Part shown: positions 49,670 to 56,289 of the stretch, piece after piece
How the letters are laid out: every line of letters begins with the position of its first letter
Position numbering within the stretch: position 1 is the first letter of the stretch
Made by a program: the position numbers and the translations under genes
Notes under the pieces: model-generated
Databases searched by the model: none
What the model saw: only the letters and a program-made list of their open reading frames with translations
What the model was told of the DNA's origin: nothing
Source of the DNA: an uncultured Bacteroidales bacterium
Lineage (GTDB): Bacteria > Bacteroidota > Bacteroidia > Bacteroidales > Paludibacteraceae
Reading direction: 5' to 3'
DNA length: 56,289 bases
NCBI GenBank assembly: GCA_902766045.1
Contig: CACXCA010000001.1
Span: 1 to 56,289 of the forward strand

Positions 49670-50647
49670 TTAAAGGTTGAGAGTTAGGTTTTTCTCCTTC
49701 AACCAATTGTCATTAAACATTTTAGAAAGGTATTTATTACCGCTATCACATGCTAACGTAACCACACGTTTTGGCTCCGTTTGTTCCTGGCAATAACGAA
49801 GAGCAGCACTTAAGAGCGTACCGGTGGATGAACCAGCCAAGATGCCTTCGTCTCTCAGCAAAAGACGGGCGGCAGTGAAGCTCTCTTCATCGGTCACTTC
49901 GTAGGCTTTCTTCACCAAATCAAAATCCGCCAATTTAGGGATGTAATCCTCTCCGATACCTTCAACGAACCATGAACCTGCATCATTACGCAGTTTCTTT
50001 AGGTTGATATAGTCCGCCAAAACGGAACCTTTCGGATCGGCAAGAATGAACTCGGTCTGCGGACTTACCTTCTTGAAGAATTTGGTCAAGCCTGACAGTG
50101 TTCCAGCAGAACCAACACCCACAACAACGGCATCTACTTTATGCTCCAATTGTTCCCAAATCTCAGGACCCGTAGTCAACGCATGGGTCTCAGGGTTATC
50201 AGGATTCTCAAATTGATTAATGTAGTAGCCTCCCCTCTCGTTAGCAATTCGAGCAGCTAAATCTTGATAATACTCTGGATGTCCCTTACCAACATCGCTA
50301 CGAGTAATGACCGTCTCCACACCCAATGCACGAAGGTGATTAATCTTCTCGACGCTCATCTTGTCCGGAATCACCAGCAAGAGTTTGTATCCCTTCATTC
50401 TGCTTGCCAATGCGAGACCCAATCCAGTGTTTCCAGCCGTAGCCTCCACAATGAGTTGTCCAGGGTGAATCGTTCCACGTCTCTCCGCTTGTTCAATCAT
50501 ATTCAAGCCAGTTCGATCCTTTATGCTACCGCCTGGATTCTGGTTCTCCAGTTTCAGGAAAAGAGAACTCTTGCCCGTGTTCAGTCTTGAGAGTTGAACG
50601 ATGGGCGTGTTGCCAATTAAGTCTAATACATTATTGTAAATTGCCAT
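49670..50647 (-). CDS. Cystathionine beta-synthase-type / O-acetylserine-dependent synthase
   Basis: Protein of 325 aa, fold-type II PLP enzyme. PLP lysine in NQNPGGSIKDRTGLNMIE near residue 42, VEATAGNTGLGLALA near 70, GVGSAGTLSGL near 176. The C-terminal DSGNKYLSKMFNDNWL and the NPGGS-KDR form are typical of cystathionine beta-synthase and MccA rather than of CysK (compare the true CysK at 41982 with NPNQSVKDR). No CBS regulatory domains. It would join homocysteine to serine or O-acetylserine. First gene of the transsulfuration operon, preceded by a Cys-codon-rich small ORF. Confidence 0.85.
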   Translation of the reverse strand: MAIYNNVLDLIGNTPIVQLSRLNTGKSSLFLKLENQNPGGSIKDRTGLNMIEQAERRGTIHPGQLIVEATAGNTGLGLALASRMKGYKLLLVIPDKMSVEKINHLRALGVETVITRSDVGKGHPEYYQDLAARIANERGGYYINQFENPDNPETHALTTGPEIWEQLEHKVDAVVVGVGSAGTLSGLTKFFKKVSPQTEFILADPKGSVLADYINLKKLRNDAGSWFVEGIGEDYIPKLADFDLVKKAYEVTDEESFTAARLLLRDEGILAGSSTGTLLSAALRYCQEQTEPKRVVTLACDSGNKYLSKMFNDNWLKEKNLTLNL

Positions 50648-50759
50648 GTCTGTTATTGTTTTGCCGATTATAAAATATTGAAGATATAAACACTTAAAAA
50701 CAAATCATTTGCGTAGTTGTTTTACACTATACGTCAAATAAATGCTTAATTTGAAATCC

Positions 50760-50816
50760 AGGGTAAGATTAGTAATTGTATTGTGGGGGGCCAGCTACCC
50801 TAATTAACACACTGGC
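50760..50816 (-). promoter_or_regulatory. Two alternative hairpins after the Cys-rich small ORF
   Basis: On the minus strand GCCAG (50816-50812) can pair with CTGGC (50794-50790), and AGGGTA (50801-50796) with TACCCT (50765-50760). The second left arm lies in the first loop, so the structures compete or form a pseudoknot. The first arm overlaps the last codons of the small ORF, as expected for ribosome-controlled attenuation. No T-tract terminator follows, so control could act on translation. Confidence 0.4.
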
Positions 50817-50992
50817 ATAATACATCGGCAACAACATTCGCACATGGAACATTGTCTATACATCATGTAAGGTTCTACAGAAAACAGGAACGCAAAACGG
50901 ATTGGTGAATTTTCGGCAATTCGTCCACGACCAGCAACAAAGAGCATCTTCGCTGCTGTAACCATATATTTTATGTTATTTAGTCGTGTCAT
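50804..50992 (-). CDS. Small ORF ending in a cysteine cluster, candidate leader peptide
   Basis: ORF of 62 aa in the gap between the first NifK-like gene and the transsulfuration operon. The last 15 residues are CSMCECCCRCIMPVC, seven Cys codons, followed at once by competing hairpins and, 156 nt later, the cystathionine synthase start. A translated cysteine-codon run upstream of cysteine-forming genes is what ribosome-mediated attenuation would need. Alternatively it is a small metal-binding protein serving the nitrogenase-like system. The N-terminal part (MTRLNNIKYMVTAAKM) has no known domain. No promoter box identified. Confidence 0.5.
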   Translation of the reverse strand: MTRLNNIKYMVTAAKMLFVAGRGRIAENSPIRFAFLFSVEPYMMYRQCSMCECCCRCIMPVC

Positions 50993-51027
50993 TAACTTGC
51001 CTTTTTTATGTTATTTTTTGGGGTAAG

Positions 51028-51057
51028 GGATGTTGCCTGCAGATTCAGACAACATCC
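51028..51057 (-). terminator. Hairpin after the nifDK-like 1 genes
   Basis: Perfect 8-bp stem GGATGTTG / CAACATCC directly after the K-like stop (51065). No T tract, so termination strength is uncertain. Confidence 0.5.
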
Positions 51058-51064
51058 ACTTTTA

Positions 51065-52414
51065 TTATTTTCCTCCTACGGAAGCACTATAAATTCTTTC
51101 CAAGAACTGCAATGCACCTTTGTAACCGATATGTGAGCGGTTGACGATGAGTGTCTCTGACGATGGCGTTGAAATCTCAAAGAACAAAGCGCCTTTCTTG
51201 TTGGCGAGAGTCAACTCCCATGAAGTTCCTAAAATCAATGGTTTACCAGCCGTGAATTCAACACTCTCGATGAGTTTCTCCACTTCGTAACCATCTTCTT
51301 CAAAATCAACATCGATGCTCACGCCTTCAGAAATATTGTTTTTGAAGTATTCTGTGATGGTAGGACGAAATTTGGCAGGCGTGTTATCGGTGATAATCAC
51401 CCGCTTAGGGATAAGTCCGATTTGGTCAGCCAAGAATTTAGAGTAAGCTAGCGCGTAAGATGCGTCTGCCGTCACCACAAACTCGCTTGGCATACCGTAC
51501 CAATACTCTGCGAAGAACTCAGAGAAGTGTTCAAGATAGTAGTAGTAAATGCTCGATTCCTGTTTGATAAATTCTTCGGACTGTTTCTTATCGATTCCTG
51601 CATATTCAACAACTTGGCGAATGAACTTAGTCGTAGCCTCTTCGCCTACTGGAATTTCTAGGATATGCAAGAATGGCTGATCATATTTCTTTTGGAGATG
51701 TTCAGCATTTTTCACACCCACCCAAGGAGAAACCACCAAGTTGAACTGCGCCTGAGGAATTCGTTTCCAAGCTTTAACTCCTGGATTTTCAGGGCCGAAA
51801 AGAACATTCACATCGAATCCAGCGCCTCGCAATATACGTGCAAGCTCTTGATAATCACCTCTCCAATTCTGGTTGTAATAAGGCGTTTCAAACCATAGGT
51901 TGATAAGACCCTTCTGCTTTTCACCGTCATAGTTTCCAACAAACTGGTCGATAATGGCATCCACGACGACCTCATGACCGTAAAGATTATTTCCTTTAAA
52001 TCCAGCTGTATTGGCATAGACAATCGGATATCCTGCTTTCTGATATTTACCAACCAAATCAGGAACATTATCTCCAATCAACTCTCCTGTACAACCCGTC
52101 AGGACTACGAACAAATCTCCATCATAAATCTTTAATGATGACTTAATCAGGTTGTCGAGTGTCTTGATACCTCCGAAGACCACATCGTTTTCCGTAGCAT
52201 TTGAACTTGGCATGTTACCACCTCCAGCGGCAATACTTCCTTGGAATCCATTCTCAAATGTCAACATGGCAGTTGTCTTCAACTGACAGCCAGGACTACA
52301 ATTGGCAATAGGTACAGCGCCTTTGATGGCTACTACGGTATTGGTTGCACCCACCGCACAAGCATATCTAACATCGGATATTACCGAAGGTTTTTTCTTT
52401 TGTATTTCGCTCAT
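51065..52414 (-). CDS. NifK-like nitrogenase component 1 subunit, pair 1
   Basis: Protein of 449 aa. P-cluster-type cysteines Cys19 (RYACAVGATN), Cys43 (ANCSPGCQLKT, cf. the GSQGC of NifK; Cys39 is an extra) and Cys108 (VLTGCTGELIGDN). Shared with the pair 2 K-like protein: AGFKGNN.YGHE.VV.AI, LVVSPWVG.KN and ADA.YAL...KFL. The two K-like proteins are therefore paralogues of one family, distinct from canonical NifK, which is longer at the N-terminus. Follows its D-like partner by 78 bp and shares the nifB-nifX-nifH operon, so this pair is the likely main partner of NifH. Confidence 0.85.
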   Translation of the reverse strand: MSEIQKKKPSVISDVRYACAVGATNTVVAIKGAVPIANCSPGCQLKTTAMLTFENGFQGSIAAGGGNMPSSNATENDVVFGGIKTLDNLIKSSLKIYDGDLFVVLTGCTGELIGDNVPDLVGKYQKAGYPIVYANTAGFKGNNLYGHEVVVDAIIDQFVGNYDGEKQKGLINLWFETPYYNQNWRGDYQELARILRGAGFDVNVLFGPENPGVKAWKRIPQAQFNLVVSPWVGVKNAEHLQKKYDQPFLHILEIPVGEEATTKFIRQVVEYAGIDKKQSEEFIKQESSIYYYYLEHFSEFFAEYWYGMPSEFVVTADASYALAYSKFLADQIGLIPKRVIITDNTPAKFRPTITEYFKNNISEGVSIDVDFEEDGYEVEKLIESVEFTAGKPLILGTSWELTLANKKGALFFEISTPSSETLIVNRSHIGYKGALQFLERIYSASVGGK

Positions 52415-52492
52415 TTACTTGAATCTTTTTTGATGTTTTGGAAAATGAAGAGGCACTAATCCATTTTTCATGCCTCTTCTGTTAAATAAAAC

Positions 52493-54055
52493 TTAGTCGC
52501 CGAGTCTCTTTTCGATTTCTTCAAACACATTCTTATCATTTGTCAGTTTGAACGGATCGACCTGACTGAACCACCAGTCGTTGTAAGGCAAGCGAACGTG
52601 GCGTTTAAGGACCTTGTTGAACTTCGTACGAGCCAACACACCTTTCAAGATTTCACCCACACGCAAGATACCGTCATAACCGACCGGAATGTGTTCGTCT
52701 CCCAAAGCGAATGTAGGTACACCGAGATGACCAGCCACAGAGGCAAGTCCTGGGTGACGAATGATTAAGAAATCTGTTTTAATTCGATTTAAGAGCTGGG
52801 GCAACTGGAAGGCACGAGTCTTACTAACCGTATAGTGAGGAATATCACCGTATGTCTCGACCAATTCCTTCAGCGTATCCTGGTTCTTACCAGCACCATC
52901 ATAAACTGGATCGTGATGGAAGACCAGAGCTGCTTCATTTTTGATGCCCAACTCAGCCAATACACTGATCAATCCATGTGCGTAAGCTGAACCGGTAAGC
53001 ACCATTCCATATTTTCCTTTGAAATATTCGCGATACTCCGCCAATTTAGGAGCAATACGTTTATGTTCGCTTTCAATGAACTCTTCTACTTCTTTTTCTT
53101 TTCCAACCACCTTGGCTATGGCACGCAACCAAGCATCTGTTCCCTTGATACCGTAAGGCTGCGGAGCGTCGATTTGTGGAACGCCAAACTGATCTTCCAA
53201 CGCTGCACCCATGTAACCACCAAGTGTCTCACAGAAGGTAGTGGTGGCAACTGCTTCGGAGGCTTGACGAATCTCTTCGAACGAAGCACAGTCCAAAAGG
53301 TAGTTTACCCGAAGTCCTAATGGTTTCAAAAGATCAGTAAACCAGTCAGTACCCCAAAGAGCGATGATGTTGATGAGGTCTTTCTGCTTCTTCTTAGGAT
53401 GCTTATCAACAATCTGTCTCAAGACACCATGGAAAGCAACGTCGAAACCAGTACTCCAGTGTTTGCTTCGGAAGCCCTCGCAGTGCAACGGGATGATAGG
53501 TACTCCAACTTCTGGTTCCAACTCTTCTGCCACGCTATCGATATCCTCACCTGTGATAGCCGTTGCACACGCCATGGCAATGAAGATAGCCTTCGGATTA
53601 TAACGCTCTTTGGCAATACGAATGGCCTGTCTTAACTTGGCAGCGCCACCGAACACCATGTCTTTTTCTTGTAGGTTTGTGCTAATATTAAGAGTATTCT
53701 GTTGTGGTTTGCCTCGACGTGCAAGTCCCATGTGCATAGTAAGATTGAACTTCGCATCCTCACTACTACAGCCAATCGGTGCATGGTTGATTAAGACACA
53801 ATCGGTTAGGTTACCTATCTGACACTGTACGATAGCATTGGAACACATGGTCTCTTGGTTCAACGGACTCTGCAATTCGCATAGCCTACAACCTTGTCCG
53901 GCACCCTTACAGCCACCATGTTTCTTTATGCTTCGCTCATCGTAGGCAGACTGTTCGATCAGCTGCTTTGCGGAGCCATCCCACCCGATGATCGTACCAA
54001 GTCGCAACTCGCGATTCTCGACGGTGGTCATATTTAAATTGATTCTATTCGCCAT
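52493..54055 (-). CDS. NifD-like nitrogenase component 1 subunit, pair 1
   Basis: Protein of 520 aa. P-cluster-type cysteines Cys71 (ETMCSNAIVQC), Cys96 (NHAPIGCSSED) and Cys163 (MACATAITGEDID). Cys275, in FCETLGGYMGAALEDQFGVP, aligns with the cofactor Cys275 region of NifD. In the His442 region the sequence is FALGDEHIPVGYDG; a His is present, but three residues out of register with NifD, so the metal-cofactor site would differ. Four additional Cys (49, 56, 59, 78) cluster before the P-cluster region. The K-P-E-type substrate channel residues of NifD are not recognisable. A reductase with a NifB-derived cofactor acting on a sulfur compound is the favoured interpretation. Confidence 0.85.
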   Translation of the reverse strand: MANRINLNMTTVENRELRLGTIIGWDGSAKQLIEQSAYDERSIKKHGGCKGAGQGCRLCELQSPLNQETMCSNAIVQCQIGNLTDCVLINHAPIGCSSEDAKFNLTMHMGLARRGKPQQNTLNISTNLQEKDMVFGGAAKLRQAIRIAKERYNPKAIFIAMACATAITGEDIDSVAEELEPEVGVPIIPLHCEGFRSKHWSTGFDVAFHGVLRQIVDKHPKKKQKDLINIIALWGTDWFTDLLKPLGLRVNYLLDCASFEEIRQASEAVATTTFCETLGGYMGAALEDQFGVPQIDAPQPYGIKGTDAWLRAIAKVVGKEKEVEEFIESEHKRIAPKLAEYREYFKGKYGMVLTGSAYAHGLISVLAELGIKNEAALVFHHDPVYDGAGKNQDTLKELVETYGDIPHYTVSKTRAFQLPQLLNRIKTDFLIIRHPGLASVAGHLGVPTFALGDEHIPVGYDGILRVGEILKGVLARTKFNKVLKRHVRLPYNDWWFSQVDPFKLTNDKNVFEEIEKRLGD

Positions 54056-54121
54056 AATAAATAATTACACTTTTGATTTTAAACTTTCACAGTACGTTCT
54101 AAAACAGATTTCAACAACGAA

Positions 54122-54580
54122 TCACCTAATCTTTCTTTCATCGATCTTATAGTAGTAGCTGACAATCTTTGACAAAGCCTCTTTGATAGGCAATTCTATA
54201 TCAAAAACTGAGATAGCTTTTCTCTCAAACTGTTTCAGAATATTACGCCCGATTTTTTTACAGACTACACTCCGACAATCAGAAAGCAACTCAACCGATT
54301 CCGATCGTTCACCACCACCACAACCATTTCGGCTACCACAGCCTGAGTTACATCCAGAATTGCAGCCACTGCCATCACCTGGACCCAAACCATTACCACA
54401 TCCAGCCTCAACATTTCTTGCATAAGAATACTGTTGTTCCTGTGATACTGGCACGCTCCTTGTCTCTATCTTGTGGAAATCAAGTCCTTCAACCGAATAG
54501 ATCTCGAACTGCGGAGCCGATCCAAAATGTAGGTCGATATTCAATCCATCCGATGTAGCAACTGCAATCTTGTAACCCAT
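54122..54580 (-). CDS. NifX-like cofactor-binding protein with Gly/Cys-rich insert
   Basis: Protein of 152 aa. The dinitrogenase iron-molybdenum-cofactor-binding fold (NifX/NafY/NifB C-terminal family) is seen in KIAVATSDGLNIDLHFGSAP at the start and ELLSDCRSVVCKKIGRNILK later. Between them, at about residues 58-88, is a run rich in Gly and Cys (GCGNGLGPGDGSGCNSGC, then CGSRNGCGGG) with at least five Cys, which is not part of the family fold and suggests metal or cluster binding. It lies between nifH and the D-like gene, so it likely carries the NifB-derived cofactor to the D/K protein. Confidence 0.8.
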   Translation of the reverse strand: MGYKIAVATSDGLNIDLHFGSAPQFEIYSVEGLDFHKIETRSVPVSQEQQYSYARNVEAGCGNGLGPGDGSGCNSGCNSGCGSRNGCGGGERSESVELLSDCRSVVCKKIGRNILKQFERKAISVFDIELPIKEALSKIVSYYYKIDERKIR

Positions 54581-54619
54581 ACTTCAAACCAATTTTTAAT
54601 TCTTAATTTTAATGCTTAA

Positions 54620-55483
<864 letters not shown>

Positions 55484-55513
55484 TTATGCCACAAAAAAGC
55501 GGCGGGTGAATAA

Positions 55514-55879
55514 TTAAAATAAGTTTTGAATCTCGTTATAAGTATAAATTTTGTTTAAAGCTTCAATCAAGTCGCCCGGCAATGCCATCGCGATGATTCC
55601 TTTTTGCGTCAGTAGTGCACTGGCACCCGTTCCGATGCGTGAGGCTGTGATGTATTGACAATCAGAAAAGAGTTCCACTCTCTTCTCCATGTCCTCACGA
55701 GAATGTCCGCCGTTTTGACACACTGGAGGCGTTGTACGTTTCTCAACATAGATCCACTCTCCATCGAAGAACTGGTAGATGTAAAAATCTGTAGCTCTAC
55801 CGAAATGAGTATCGACCGTGTATCCATCCGTTGAAGCTGCCGCTACTCGAAAAGCATTGTATTTCTGTTTATCATCCAT
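55514..55879 (-). CDS. NifX-like cofactor-binding protein, first copy
   Basis: Protein of 121 aa from the ATG at 55879, which overlaps the nifB stop by eight bases; an upstream in-frame start at 55936 would overlap nifB by 65 nt and is less likely. The fold is marked by RVAAASTDGYTVDTHFGRAT, VELFSDCQYITASRIGTGA and GIIAMALPGDLIEAL, typical of the NifX/NifB C-terminal family. In many nitrogenase systems this domain is fused to NifB; here it is a separate gene directly behind nifB. Cofactor binding is inferred. Confidence 0.85.
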   Translation of the reverse strand: MDDKQKYNAFRVAAASTDGYTVDTHFGRATDFYIYQFFDGEWIYVEKRTTPPVCQNGGHSREDMEKRVELFSDCQYITASRIGTGASALLTQKGIIAMALPGDLIEALNKIYTYNEIQNLF

Positions 55880-56289
55880 GTGAAAAAGTCTCTGTGATTG
55901 CGAAATCTTCTGAATAAACTTCCTTGGAGAACTCACTTACGCCTGGCACTCCCACCGCATCCGCACGACAACGGTTGCAATGACGAAAGACATCAATGTA
56001 CTTCTCTGCACTCTTTCTTGCCTCTTCGATTTGGAAACAGAAAGGAGCTTTCTCGTCTTTGAGTTCATACGTCGGAATCAACGGAATGATGTTATAGATG
56101 GAGGCTCCCAACGAAGAGACTGTCTTCGCTATCGTCTCGATGTGACTTCCATTGATTCTTGGTACCAATACTGTATTAACCTTTACGGTGATACCACTTT
56201 CAGCCACTTTTCGAATACCATTCAATTGATTTTCGATCAATATCTTAGCACCTTCCAAGGCATCGTATTTCTTACCATGATAGATAATA
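55872..56289 (-). CDS. nifB: NifB, radical SAM cofactor synthase (C-terminal part; gene runs off the edge)
   Basis: Only about 139 C-terminal residues are in the window; the frame is open to the edge. EGAKILIENQLNGIRKVAES, VKVNTVLVPRINGSHIETIA and HCNRCRADAVGVPG (the Cys pair that ligates a cluster in NifB) identify it. NifB joins two 4Fe-4S clusters, a SAM-derived carbon and a sulfide into NifB-co, the common core of all nitrogenase-type cofactors. Its presence argues that the D/K-like proteins use a complex 8Fe-type cofactor, unlike protochlorophyllide or F430 reductases. It ends without a fused NifX domain. Confidence 0.93.
   Translation of the reverse strand, partial: IIYHGKKYDALEGAKILIENQLNGIRKVAESGITVKVNTVLVPRINGSHIETIAKTVSSLGASIYNIIPLIPTYELKDEKAPFCFQIEEARKSAEKYIDVFRHCNRCRADAVGVPGVSEFSKEVYSEDFAITETFSHG

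Overview
The window comes from a low-GC, fibre-degrading member of the Bacteroidota, most likely Bacteroidales. Evidence: TAnnTTTG promoter boxes throughout, type IX secretion (T9SS) sorting tails on large secreted proteins, a GH8 glycanase, CotH/lamin-tail surface proteins, and several DUF4143 ATPases. No rRNA, tRNA or CRISPR array was seen.

Layout. (1) 1-12 kb: secreted polysaccharide-associated and surface proteins (GH8, CotH1, BspA-like repeat protein, YARHG protein, DUF4832-like protein), a DUF5131 gene and a VapBC-type toxin-antitoxin pair. (2) 12-27.5 kb: a defence-island-like region. It holds an FRG-domain protein plus a trypsin-like protease, an MNT nucleotidyltransferase with a damaged HEPN partner, two DUF4143 ATPases in a repeat-rich locus, and a tightly coupled seven-gene minus-strand operon (D12-class adenine methylase, PLD-helicase, 60-aa protein, DndD-like SMC ATPase, DND_4-like protein, winged-helix-like protein, sigma-70-type factor). 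Two clearly related structured leader RNAs, each ending in an intrinsic terminator about 70 nt before the start codon, precede the FRG gene and the methylase gene. (3) 27.5-35.7 kb: a REP-associated tyrosine transposase amid palindromic REP repeats, an AraC-type membrane regulator, a third DUF4143 ATPase, a second CotH protein and an Rpn/PD-(D/E)XK nuclease. (4) 35.8-56.3 kb: about 20 kb entirely on the minus strand, mixing a nitrogenase-like system with sulfur amino acid metabolism. It has nifB (cut by the window edge), two NifX-like proteins, nifH, and two separate NifD/NifK-like pairs. Interleaved are cystathionine beta-synthase and gamma-lyase-type enzymes, a SAM methyltransferase, an outer-membrane porin, a MetQNI importer, CysK, an ATP-grasp ligase, an esterase and a MalY-type C-S lyase.

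The most important reading is that region 4 encodes a sulfur-acquisition reductase rather than a dinitrogenase. Methylthio-alkane reductase (MarHDK) of Rhodospirillum rubrum is the nearest described precedent. Both D-like subunits keep P-cluster-type cysteines and a Cys aligned with the cofactor-binding Cys275 of NifD, but neither shows a clear equivalent of His442. The promoters of cysK and of the second NifDK-like operon share an upstream motif at the same spacing, and a small ORF ending in seven cysteine codons lies just before the transsulfuration operon. Both point to control by sulfur supply. The second strong candidate for something new is the seven-gene methylase/helicase/DndD-like/sigma operon with its leader RNA.
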